Assembly (NCBI GenBank): GCA_016234555.1
Contig: JACRBJ010000008.1
Span: 1-64,000, forward strand
From: Chloroflexota bacterium
Lineage (GTDB): Bacteria > Chloroflexota > Anaerolineae > Anaerolineales > Villigracilaceae
Direction of reading: 5' to 3'
Length of the DNA stretch: 64,000 nucleotides
Part shown: piece after piece, positions 23,726 to 30,375 of the stretch
Numbering within the stretch: position 1 is the stretch's first letter
How the letters are laid out: each line of letters begins with the position of its first letter
Program-made: the position numbers and the translations under genes
The notes under the pieces: generated by a model
Seen by the model: the letters and a program-made list of their open reading frames with translations, nothing else
Told to the model about the DNA's origin: nothing
Databases searched by the model: none

Positions 23726-25030
23726 TTACTTCTTCAAACTCTCCAAACCTTCCTGCAAGCGCTTGAACGCACCTTCGGTGCGTTCGGCGGGAGTGGCGTA
23801 CGAGAAGCGGATCCAGTCACCGCCGAAGGGGGAGAAGAACGCACCAGGCACAATGGCGACGCCATGATTCTCGGCGAGGTATTGTCCAAGGGGTTCGCTG
23901 TCTGCCCAGCCCTTGGCTTTGAGGAATTCACCGACGTTCATGAAGGCATAATAACCCTTGCCGATGATGTGCTGCATTCCGCTCTCGGCGAGCAGTTTCT
24001 TCAAGACCACGCGGCTGGCATTGGTCGGCTCGATGATGGTCTTCGCGGCTTCGAGATAGCCCATTTCGTAAGCAGCCATCGCAATTGCCAGCGCGTAGAA
24101 AGGCGGCATGACCGTGTGCGAAGCGCGCGCCACGATGAACTTGATGACGCTTTCGTCCGCGATCAAATGGCAGTTGCGGATGTTGGAAGCACCCAGCGAT
24201 TTGGTCAGCCCATCGAGGAACATGATCCGCTTGCGCTCTTCGGGGGTGAAGAACTTGAGGAAGGAGTTCAAGTCCATCGGGGATTCGTCAGTCACATAGT
24301 GGTACATCCAGTCGAAGAGGACGAACGCCACACCCGCTTCGAGCGCGGCTTTGGCAAGCGACACCTGCTTCTCGACGGCGATGGTCAAGCCTGTGGGATT
24401 GTCGGGATTGGTAATGACCAGACCTGCGATTTTCCGTCCCTTGGATTCGGCGAACTTCACGCTCTCACGGATGGCTTCTTCGGTGTACATCCAACCCTGA
24501 GCAGGGTCGCCGGGAGCCCAAAGCACGTTCGCCCCGACGCCGTACGGTCCCCAGTTGTAAGAGATCCACGGGACGCGTGAGACCATGATGAGATCACCCT
24601 GCCGTCCGTGACCGAGCGCCATCATCGCCTGATACGCCTTGACCAGCGCATCGCGTCCGCCCGCAGTACCAAGCACGTTGGCGGGTCCCCAGCCCGAAGC
24701 TGAGTCAAGTTTCCAATATTGCTCGATGACCGACTTGCGATAGGCATCGGTCCCGTAGGGCATATCGTAGGCAGTGCCATGTTCGATCTGGAGTTGCGAG
24801 GCGCGCTCCAAAATCGCCTTCGGCACGCCAGGCAGGGATGCGCCGCCATCGCCTTGTGAGGCATCGAAGATCTTCGCGCCTGGATTCTTCTCCACATAGA
24901 CCTTCAACGACTTGTTAATCAGGAACATGCGTGAGGGCGGAATATCCGCCATTGCCTTGAGGTGGTCGCTGACCGGGACGAGGTTCTTTTCGTCAACTGC
25001 AAAAACGGGGGTGGTGTTCGAGATGGACAT
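23726..25030 (-). CDS. PLP-dependent aminotransferase class I/II
   Basis: 434 aa. It shows the fold-type I pattern: TAGGRDALVKAYQAM (cofactor phosphate region), VITNPDNPTGL (NPxNPTG), FDWMYHYV (Asp contacting pyridine N), DGLTKSLGASNIRNCHL (Schiff-base Lys) and a C-terminal WIRFSYATP (Arg for substrate carboxylate). It is an amino-acid:2-oxoacid aminotransferase, substrate unknown. AAAAGGAG precedes the ATG. The 180-base leader contains a short Thr/Asn-rich ORF and an intrinsic terminator, suggesting attenuation by amino-acid or tRNA supply. Confidence 0.92.
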   Translation of the reverse strand: MSISNTTPVFAVDEKNLVPVSDHLKAMADIPPSRMFLINKSLKVYVEKNPGAKIFDASQGDGGASLPGVPKAILERASQLQIEHGTAYDMPYGTDAYRKSVIEQYWKLDSASGWGPANVLGTAGGRDALVKAYQAMMALGHGRQGDLIMVSRVPWISYNWGPYGVGANVLWAPGDPAQGWMYTEEAIRESVKFAESKGRKIAGLVITNPDNPTGLTIAVEKQVSLAKAALEAGVAFVLFDWMYHYVTDESPMDLNSFLKFFTPEERKRIMFLDGLTKSLGASNIRNCHLIADESVIKFIVARASHTVMPPFYALAIAMAAYEMGYLEAAKTIIEPTNASRVVLKKLLAESGMQHIIGKGYYAFMNVGEFLKAKGWADSEPLGQYLAENHGVAIVPGAFFSPFGGDWIRFSYATPAERTEGAFKRLQEGLESLKK

Positions 25031-25056
25031 GATGACTTCTCCTTTTGGGTATTAAG

Positions 25057-25081
25057 AAAAACGCCCCGAGGTTCGGGGCGT
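25057..25081 (-). terminator. Intrinsic terminator in the aminotransferase leader (candidate attenuator)
   Basis: On the minus strand ACGCCCCGA-ACC-TCGGGGCGT forms a 9-bp perfect stem followed by a five-T run, only 27 bases before the aminotransferase ATG. A terminator inside the leader of the gene it precedes is the hallmark of attenuation. Upstream CGGGACG (about 25140-25146) could pair with CGCCCCG as an antiterminator, with one mismatch. Confidence 0.7.
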
Positions 25082-25096
25082 CTGGTTTTACCTGGT

Positions 25097-25210
25097 TTAC
25101 GATGACTGAGTTTGTTGCTGTTCATCTGGCAAATACCAACGTCCCGTCGCTGCATGAGTGCGGGTGTTACGATTGGTATTATTAGTATCAACAACAAGCT
25201 GTCTGAACAT
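25097..25210 (-). CDS. Candidate leader peptide, 37 aa, Thr/Asn-rich
   Basis: An ATG at 25210 opens a 37-codon frame, MFRQLVVDTNNTNRNTRT..., ending TAA at 25097-25099, 16 bases before the terminator stem. Residues 9-22 hold five Thr and four Asn codons. A promoter (TTGACG-17-TATCCT) ends eight bases before the ATG, so the mRNA would be nearly leaderless. Position, size, codon clustering and the downstream terminator fit a ribosome-sensing leader peptide, but no homologue is known to me. The ORF could also be chance. Confidence 0.45.
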   Translation of the reverse strand: MFRQLVVDTNNTNRNTRTHAATGRWYLPDEQQQTQSS

Positions 25211-25218
25211 TGCGCGCA

Positions 25219-25247
25219 AGGATACCACCGTGAAGTATATGCGTCAA
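25219..25247 (-). promoter_or_regulatory. Promoter of the leader/aminotransferase transcript
   Basis: On the minus strand TTGACG (25242-25247), 17 bases, TATCCT (25219-25224). It lies just after the stop of the ABM gene. Confidence 0.6.
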
Positions 25248-25254
25248 GCGCAAT

Positions 25255-25560
25255 TCATAAATTCACTCCGTGCCCGCCTGCCACACTCAATTCACTCCCG
25301 CTGGGCGCACCCGCAAGGATCGGCATTGCCTCTGCGATCAACCCTCTCACCTGCTCGTTACGCAACGAGGCATCATGAGACTCCCTGTCGTCCCACATTT
25401 CAAAGACCCATACACAGGTCTCATCCTTCACATCCTCCAGCACGATGTAAGAGCGACATCCACGCATAGTGGAAACCATTTTTGCCGCACGTAACAAAAT
25501 ATCCACAAGCACAGCCCGCTTGCCAGGCTGTGCTTGCAGTTTGCCAGTCATCGCATACAT
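25255..25560 (-). CDS. ABM-family (antibiotic biosynthesis monooxygenase-like) protein
   Basis: About 101 aa from the ATG at 25560 (MYAMTGKLQAQPGKRAVL...); the longer frame overlaps the upstream gene. It has the dimeric alpha/beta-barrel ABM pattern: GKLxAQPGKRxxLVxILL, then CRSYIVLEDVKDETCVWVFEMWDD and a helix with SLRNEQVRGLIAEAM. Members are cofactor-free monooxygenases or heme-related enzymes; the substrate is unknown. It begins five bases after the preceding gene's stop, so it is the last gene of a three-gene operon. Confidence 0.85.
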   Translation of the reverse strand: MYAMTGKLQAQPGKRAVLVDILLRAAKMVSTMRGCRSYIVLEDVKDETCVWVFEMWDDRESHDASLRNEQVRGLIAEAMPILAGAPSGSELSVAGGHGVNL

Positions 25561-25565
25561 GGGAG

Positions 25566-25859
25566 TCAATTCACAGCCTCGATCAACTCTGGCCTCGAAC
25601 CTGGCACACGACGAATCTCGCCGCGCTCCTCCAGGTCCAGTTTGACGGTAATGTAGTACCACATGGCCGAGCCATCGAAACTGTCCTGCATAAGGTCCTC
25701 GACCAGCCCGCCAAGTTCGGAAAACGTCATTACACCGTGATGCTGCAAACTACCGAGGATGGCGGAGCGCATGGCGTCGTATTTGGCTTTCTCGATACGC
25801 ACGCCTTGCTGCATTGTCGAATCAGGGAGAGATGCCAGAAAAGGTTCAACGACAGCCAT
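25566..25859 (-). CDS. Small conserved hypothetical protein (DUF6958-like)
   Basis: 97 aa, middle gene of the VOC/DUF/ABM operon, with AGGTC before its ATG and nine bases after the VOC stop. The sequence EKAKYDAMRSAILGSLQHHG, then MTFSELGGLVEDLMQDSF and WYYITVKLDLEERGEI looks like a winged-helix-type small domain. I recall similar proteins under a DUF6958 label but cannot verify that here. Function unknown. Confidence 0.65.
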   Translation of the reverse strand: MAVVEPFLASLPDSTMQQGVRIEKAKYDAMRSAILGSLQHHGVMTFSELGGLVEDLMQDSFDGSAMWYYITVKLDLEERGEIRRVPGSRPELIEAVN

Positions 25860-25868
25860 CTTGACCTG

Positions 25869-26240
25869 CTACTTGTTGTAATCAGGATTCAGGCTGGTAT
25901 ACAGTCCCAATACGTTGCCCGTCGGGTCTTTGAGAATCCCAAACCAACCCATTCCAGGAATTTCGGTCTTGGGGTGAAGCACCTTGCCGCCGAGCTTCTC
26001 CACCTTCTTCAAGTCGGCATCGATGTCGTCGCTGTCAATGTAGACCAGCACCTGCCCTGCAGGGTTATCGGCGCTGACCTCGGGGATGCCACCACCGGAA
26101 CCGTCAGCCGCCTCCCACATGGTGTACTTCATTTCTGGCATGGGCTGGATCTTCCAGCCAAACAAGCTCTGATAGAACTTTGCCCCAGCTTCCACGTTGG
26201 TGGCGGGAATCTCAACATGAACGACATTTCTCTTGGACAT
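25869..26240 (-). CDS. VOC-family (glyoxalase/bleomycin-resistance-like) protein
   Basis: 123 aa, normal length for a single-module pair of beta-alpha-beta-beta-beta units. It starts RNVVHVEIPATNVEAGAKFY and QSLFGWKI, and ends WFGILKDPTGNVLGLYTS, typical of the lactoylglutathione-lyase-like lineage; the metal-binding H8 and E11 region is present. It may act on small aldehydes or simply bind ligands. AAAAGGAG precedes the ATG. It is the first gene of the operon whose promoter contains a 20-bp palindrome. Confidence 0.87.
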   Translation of the reverse strand: MSKRNVVHVEIPATNVEAGAKFYQSLFGWKIQPMPEMKYTMWEAADGSGGGIPEVSADNPAGQVLVYIDSDDIDADLKKVEKLGGKVLHPKTEIPGMGWFGILKDPTGNVLGLYTSLNPDYNK

Positions 26241-26277
26241 GGTATTCTCCTTTTCAAAAGCGGACGAAGATAGTCCA

Positions 26278-26306
26278 AGTTTAGAACATGTGTTCTAAAT
26301 TGTCAA
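26278..26306 (-). promoter_or_regulatory. VOC operon promoter
   Basis: On the minus strand TTGACA (26301-26306), a 17-base spacer, and TAAACT (26278-26283). Confidence 0.6.
26280..26299. promoter_or_regulatory. 20-bp palindromic operator within the VOC promoter
   Basis: The sequence TTTAGAACATGTGTTCTAAA has perfect 8-bp arms (TTTAGAAC/GTTCTAAA) around ATGT and occupies the spacer and -10 region. The core GAAC-N4-GTTC matches the Gram-positive-type LexA (SOS) box; TetR-family repressors also use such sites. No regulator gene is adjacent. Confidence 0.7.
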
Positions 26307-26357
26307 GCGCCAGATATGGGATTTTATTTTGCCTTCCCCCCACATGTTCCTGGTCTT

Positions 26358-26699
26358 TTACTGTCCAAACTTCGCAATAATACGCATGAAGATATCCCTG
26401 TCGTCAGGCATGATTTCAACAATCTCGAAACCAACATGATACAGGTTCGGTTCGATCTCATCCATCCTGCACCATTTTGTGCGGGCGATAAAGATCATCA
26501 CGGGTCTGTTTGCCACATCGGGAGTCAGTTCGAGACGCAGGTAGTAATCCTTTTGCAGCGGAAGCGGCATGGTCGTCTCCAACTGCAAGCCAACGGCACT
26601 GACCTCGACCATGTGACCTAAAATGGTCTGTGTGTCATCGTCGAGTACGCGCATGTAAAAAGAAAATTTTCTCCGGGGGGAGGTACGTCGTTCAGCCAT
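26358..26699 (-). CDS. PilZ-domain protein
   Basis: 113 aa, a single PilZ domain. The N-terminal arginine motif is ERRTSPRRKFSF and the second motif is VEVSAVGLQLET (a variant of D/NxSxxG). Together these normally bind cyclic di-GMP. The C-terminus YHVGFEIVEIMPDDRDIFMRII is typical. AAAAGGAG precedes the ATG. It is probably a c-di-GMP receptor for motility or surface behaviour; no partner gene adjoins. Confidence 0.85.
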   Translation of the reverse strand: MAERRTSPRRKFSFYMRVLDDDTQTILGHMVEVSAVGLQLETTMPLPLQKDYYLRLELTPDVANRPVMIFIARTKWCRMDEIEPNLYHVGFEIVEIMPDDRDIFMRIIAKFGQ

Positions 26700-26909
26700 G
26701 GGACTTCTCCTTTTGCTACTGTTAATATCATTGTACCAATAATCCTGTCGTTATCGACACCGTGAAAATATAAAATATATATCAATTTTTTACCACCCAA
26801 AAATCCCCCCCAGTTTGGCTAATCACATACGCGAAACTTTCAGGGCTGAAGCTTTGGAAATTTGCACGGATTTCCCCAGTCTTTTCGCGAAGCGGCAAAG
26901 CGGGGGTGA

Positions 26910-26915
26910 TAAAAT
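26910..26915 (+). promoter_or_regulatory. -10 box for a leaderless rsmI mRNA
   Basis: TGATAAAAT provides an extended -10 (TAAAAT, 26910-26915) followed by ACACGC and ATG at 26922. No SD is present. Confidence 0.55.
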
Positions 26916-26921
26916 ACACGC

Positions 26922-27746
26922 ATGGGAATCTTGTATCTCGTCGCCACCCCGATTGGGAACCTCGAAGACATGTCGCCGCGCGCCGTGCGGATTCTGCGCG
27001 AAGCGGCGTTGATCGCCGCCGAGGATACCCGTCACACGGGGTCGCTGCTCAAGCATTTCGAGATTCAATCCCCGCTCACCAGTTACTTTGAACACAACAA
27101 GATTCAAAAACTCGACCGCATCCTCGAAGCCCTTGCCGACGGGGACGTGGCGCTGGTCTCGGATGCGGGGACTCCCGCGATAAATGATCCTGGCTACGAG
27201 CTGGTCCAAGCCGCCCTCGCGGCTGGATTCGACGTCCGCCCTGTGCCTGGTCCCTCCGCCCCCATCTCCGCGCTGACGGTTTCCGGGCTGCCGACAGATT
27301 CCTTCGTCTACCTTGGCTACCTCCCACACAAAGCCAGTGACCGCCGCAAGGTTATAGGTGAGGTTTCCAACCTGACATATACCCTCGTCTTTCTGGAAAC
27401 TCCGCACCGCATCGTTGACGCCCTCGAAGACATCCTCTCGGTTCTGGGCGACCGCCGCATCTGCGTCGCCCGCGAGATGACCAAACTCTACGAGGAATAC
27501 TGGCGCGGACCCGTCAGCGGCGCAATCGAACATTTCAAATCCAAAGAGCCGCGCGGCGAGTTTACACTGGTGATCGAAGGAAAGAAAACCGAAGACCGTG
27601 TTCAGTGGACGAGGGAAGAACTGCTGGAGGCGATCAAGAAGGGTCTGCAGGCAGGGAAGTCTGCGAAGGAAATTTCCGCTGAACTGGCTGAATTGAGCGG
27701 GTGGAATAAAAAGGAAGTGTATGCGCTAGTCAATTCGTCGAAATAA
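26922..27746 (+). CDS. rsmI: 16S rRNA (cytidine-1402-2'-O)-methyltransferase RsmI
   Basis: 274 aa, normal length. It has the tetrapyrrole-methylase fold: LYLVATPIGNLEDMSPRAV, AAEDTRHTGSLLKHF, VALVSDAGTPAINDPGYELV, PVPGPSAPISALTVSGLP and FLETPHRI, the diagnostic RsmI string. With RsmH it modifies C1402 in the 16S rRNA decoding centre. It appears leaderless (TAAAAT six bases before ATG). Confidence 0.97.
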   Translation: MGILYLVATPIGNLEDMSPRAVRILREAALIAAEDTRHTGSLLKHFEIQSPLTSYFEHNKIQKLDRILEALADGDVALVSDAGTPAINDPGYELVQAALAAGFDVRPVPGPSAPISALTVSGLPTDSFVYLGYLPHKASDRRKVIGEVSNLTYTLVFLETPHRIVDALEDILSVLGDRRICVAREMTKLYEEYWRGPVSGAIEHFKSKEPRGEFTLVIEGKKTEDRVQWTREELLEAIKKGLQAGKSAKEISAELAELSGWNKKEVYALVNSSK

Positions 27747-27748
27747 AT

Positions 27749-27976
27749 TCCCCACGCCAGGCAACGGCTGATTTTTATGGCGTTCCAGTCGACGATTATC
27801 GCCAGGGGCAGGCTTGGACGGTGGAAAATCTTCAAAAGCTTCGTCAAGTTGCCGAGGGTCGGAATAAAGAGGTTTCTAAAATCGAGACCGGTAAACAACA
27901 ATCGGCTCTGAAAGATGAACTTTCGGAGCCGATTATTTTTCAAGACAATTCTCAGATTGGCTTTCCACACCCCTGA
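27749..27976 (+). pseudogene. Possible 3' remnant of a protein gene, ~75 codons without start
   Basis: Just after rsmI, in a different frame, an open stretch ending at TGA 27974-27976 reads ADFYGVPVDDYRQGQAW... and KLRQVAEGRNKEVSKIE. Its codons are rich in first-position G and look protein-like, yet no ATG opens it. It could be a decayed gene end. A strong hairpin with a T-tract lies within it, which argues against translation. No family is recognised. Confidence 0.3.
27900..27940 (+). terminator. Rho-independent terminator downstream of rsmI
   Basis: AATCGGCTC (27900-27908) pairs with GAGCCGATT (27926-27934), extended inward by GAAAG/CTTTC, and is followed by ATTTTT. It is a strong plus-strand terminator about 150 bases after the rsmI stop. 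Confidence 0.75.
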
Positions 27977-28134
27977 CACCACTGTTTATCGTTACTGACG
28001 GCGGGGTTGGCGTGGACTCTACTTGAGAGCAGGAAAAAAACTCGAAACCACGCTTCGCAAAATGCTTGCCGTAGGTGCCGCACGCCGCCCCTTCGGGCGG
28101 CAGCCCCCAGCGCCAAATGCATACTTTGTTGGGT
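27976..28134 (-). repeat. Integron attC-like recombination site A
   Basis: It follows the stop of the AT-rich gene at 28156. On the minus strand it starts ACCCAAC (R'' core RYYYAAC; GTTGGGT on plus, 28128-28134), then AAAGTATGCATTTGGCGCT. A central variable hairpin follows (GCCGCCC...GGGCGGC), then GAGTTTTTTTCCTGCTC...GAGTCCACGCC. The far end (ACAGTGGTGT) is a degenerate R'. It shares its internal blocks with the elements at 48372-48494 and 49099-49186. Confidence 0.6.
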
Positions 28135-28155
28135 GTCATCACTATGTTTCCATAT

Positions 28156-28755
28156 CTAATCTTTTCTTTTAGTAATGAAAACCCGTAAATCCACTTCATT
28201 CGATTCTAATTCGTTCAATTTGTATGGAATAACATTTTCAACAAACATGTCCAAAGTATTCATGGCATCAATGATGGGTTCATCATAGCTGGGCATAAAA
28301 TGCAAAGCATTGGGTTGATTAGTCTTGGATGTGTGGGCAAATAGTTCGTTGCGACAGTTCTTAATGTATCCTATCTTTTTCTCAAACTCTGTAACTGCTT
28401 GTTCGATTTCTCTATAATCAACCCAGTTAAGGCTCTTCGTCTCTTTCAGTAGTTGATGAAAATTCCAAGTATCTCTCTTGTGCTCAATCAGTTTTGATAG
28501 TGTAACTGAAACAAATATACTGAGAACCTTATCCAAGAAACTTAGCTCTGCATTTTCTGATTTAATCTCGTAGACTTCTTCGGGAACAAGTCGAGATGCG
28601 TTGAGACTAGAATAGTAATGTGAGGTCAGCAGCTCATGTATCATTCTTGAGAGATAATATAAGCCAAGATCATACTTGGAATCGCCTGTACCTATCACAT
28701 AGGCCCATTTACCCTTTTTCTTTCTGGTTGCTGAATTATAAAAACGATTTTCCAT
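28156..28755 (-). CDS. AT-rich cassette-like gene, HEPN-like hypothetical protein
   Basis: 199 aa, distinctly AT-rich and with different codon use from its neighbours. It is mainly helical. The segment IKNCRNELFAHTSK carries R135-N-x4-H141, like the RNxxxAH motif of HEPN-type proteins, some of which are RNases in toxin or abortive-infection systems; the match is to a short motif only. The ATG lies 12 bases after an R' core (GTTGAGT on the minus strand), and an attC-like site follows the stop, the layout of an integron gene cassette. Confidence 0.6.
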   Translation of the reverse strand: MENRFYNSATRKKKGKWAYVIGTGDSKYDLGLYYLSRMIHELLTSHYYSSLNASRLVPEEVYEIKSENAELSFLDKVLSIFVSVTLSKLIEHKRDTWNFHQLLKETKSLNWVDYREIEQAVTEFEKKIGYIKNCRNELFAHTSKTNQPNALHFMPSYDEPIIDAMNTLDMFVENVIPYKLNELESNEVDLRVFITKRKD

Positions 28756-28766
28756 CTTTTATTGAC

Positions 28767-28805
28767 ACTCAACGGTTTGCGCGGACTAGCGCTAGGGCGG
28801 GCACA
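28767..28805 (-). repeat. attC-like site B (R' half only)
   Basis: On the plus strand ACTCAAC-GGTTTGCGCGGACTAGCGCTAGGGC. This aligns closely with site C (GCCCAACAGTTTGTGTTGACTGGTGCT...). On the minus strand the end reads CGCAAACCGTTGAGT, matching the GTTRRRY core, and is followed after 12 bases by the cassette ATG. Confidence 0.55.
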
Positions 28806-28825
28806 TCATTATTATGTACGAGGCT

Positions 28826-29101
28826 CTATCGGGGCCAGAGTTGATTCGCCCTGTAGATCAGAATGACCCAAAACAAAAGCACGAGAATAATTGAAGTGGA
28901 TGAGGAAAGCAGGTCTGTGAAGGAGGCGGCGGAGGAGCCAAAAAACAAGAACCCGTAAAAAAGCACATTCAGCCCGATCAAGACAGCAATGATTGTCTTT
29001 TGCGTTTTAACCGCCCAACGCGGACTGATGACGTATCCCATCCAAAGAGGCATGAGTCCAAAGAATAAACTGACAAGAATATGAACTGTCTTTTCGCCCA
29101 T
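28826..29101 (-). CDS. Small membrane protein, 91 aa
   Basis: Three transmembrane helices (LVSLFFGLMPLWMGYVI, TIIAVLIGLNVLFYGFLFF, STSIILVLLFWVILIY) with short polar loops. GGAG lies before the ATG at 29101. No motif identifies a function. It lies downstream of the SpoIIE phosphatase gene in the same direction with a 29-base gap. Confidence 0.65.
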   Translation of the reverse strand: MGEKTVHILVSLFFGLMPLWMGYVISPRWAVKTQKTIIAVLIGLNVLFYGFLFFGSSAASFTDLLSSSTSIILVLLFWVILIYRANQLWPR

Positions 29102-29130
29102 TGTTGTACTCCAAATGGTTAATTGCCGCT

Positions 29131-30375
29131 TTATTTCGCCGCCACCGCGCGGATGGCGACCAGGGTGACATCGTCATCCTGCTTCGAGCCGTCCTGATAG
29201 TTGATCAACGTCCCCAACAGGTGGTCGCAAACATGCTGGGCGGTGTGTTCGGACAAGCCGCCCAGCGTGGTCTTGATGCGTTCTATCCCAAAGGACTCGC
29301 CTTGTGGGTCGCGGCAGTCGGTCATGCCGTCGGTGAACAGGAACAGGGTCGAGCCGTGAGGCAACTCAATATCACGCTCATCGAGGGTGACCGGGTCCCA
29401 CAAGCCAAGCGCCATGCCTGCGCTGTGCGGAAGTCTCTCCACCGTCCCATCGGCGTGCAGGATCAGCGGCGGTTCGTGACCCGCGCGGGCATAACTGAAG
29501 ACGCGAGTCTTCACATCCAGAATGCCGTATAGCACGGTGACAAATTGCGTGGACTTTTGCAGGCGCGTGATGTGGTAATTGACCCGCTGGAGAGTATCCC
29601 CGGCATTCCTGCCGGTGTCCGCCTCCGCCATGATGAGGGCATGGGCGCGCGCCATGAAGATGGCGGAGGGAATGCCCTTGTCCGCCACGTCGCCGATCAG
29701 CACGCCCACCCTGCCGTCCTTGAGGAGGAAGATGTCATACAAGTCGCCACCCACCTGACGGGCGGGAAGGATTCGGGCGCCGAAGTCAAAATCGTCCAGC
29801 GCGGGCAACTCGTCGGGCAGGATGCTCAACTGAATGTCCGCCGCAACCTGCAGCTCGCGCTCGAGGCGTTCCTTCTCGATCAGTTGAGCCTGCGCCGCCT
29901 TGAGTTCGTCATAGGCGGTTTGAAGCTGTTTGTTCTTCTCGGTCAGTTCATGGAAGGTCTGGGTGTTGGCTGCGTCAAGCCGCTGGCTGAGGACGCCCAC
30001 CATCGAGCGGGAAAGCCGGGGATACTTTTTCGTCAAATCCAAAAATTGTTCACGGCTCATCGAGAGCAGGGTGGACTCTCCGCGCGCGCGCACAGTGGCG
30101 GTGCGTTGTCCACCGGGCATGATGAGGCTCATTTCTCCGCAGTACTCCCCCACGCGCAGGATGTTCAGCACCAGTTCCTCGGCATTACCTTCCGCCTTCA
30201 AAACCTCCAACTCCCCGCGCATGACCACATAAAAGTTTTCGCCCGTGTCCCCCTCGTGGAACAGAATCTCACGATCCCCCATGTCCTTCACATCCATGAT
30301 GGAAATGATATGGTCCAGCTCTTTGGCTGGAAGGCCGGCAAACAGGGGAACGTTTTCAAGCAGGTTGACGGTCAT
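29131..30375 (-). CDS. SpoIIE-type PP2C phosphatase with N-terminal cyclic-nucleotide-binding domain
   Basis: 414 aa from the ATG at 30375, which overlaps the kinase stop by four bases; the longer frame to 30528 lies in the kinase gene. Residues ~1-120 are a cNMP-binding (Crp-like) domain (MGDREILFHEGDTGENFYVV, GEMSLIMPGGQRTATVRA). A coiled coil follows at ~135-180 (TEKNKQLQTAYDELKAAQAQLIEKERLE). Residues ~190-413 are a PP2C_SIG phosphatase (GGDLYDIF, GDVADKGIPSAIFMA, FLFTDGMTD, DDDVTLVAIR). It probably dephosphorylates an anti-sigma antagonist or similar phosphoprotein in response to a nucleotide signal. No anti-sigma pair is nearby. Confidence 0.92.
   Translation of the reverse strand: MTVNLLENVPLFAGLPAKELDHIISIMDVKDMGDREILFHEGDTGENFYVVMRGELEVLKAEGNAEELVLNILRVGEYCGEMSLIMPGGQRTATVRARGESTLLSMSREQFLDLTKKYPRLSRSMVGVLSQRLDAANTQTFHELTEKNKQLQTAYDELKAAQAQLIEKERLERELQVAADIQLSILPDELPALDDFDFGARILPARQVGGDLYDIFLLKDGRVGVLIGDVADKGIPSAIFMARAHALIMAEADTGRNAGDTLQRVNYHITRLQKSTQFVTVLYGILDVKTRVFSYARAGHEPPLILHADGTVERLPHSAGMALGLWDPVTLDERDIELPHGSTLFLFTDGMTDCRDPQGESFGIERIKTTLGGLSEHTAQHVCDHLLGTLINYQDGSKQDDDVTLVAIRAVAAK

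Noticed and set aside
25200..25250. T-box riboswitch before the aminotransferase
   Set aside because: CGGTGGTATCC on the minus strand recalls the T-box word AGGGTGGNACCGCG but is too divergent, and the specifier-loop and stem I region is missing between it and the promoter.
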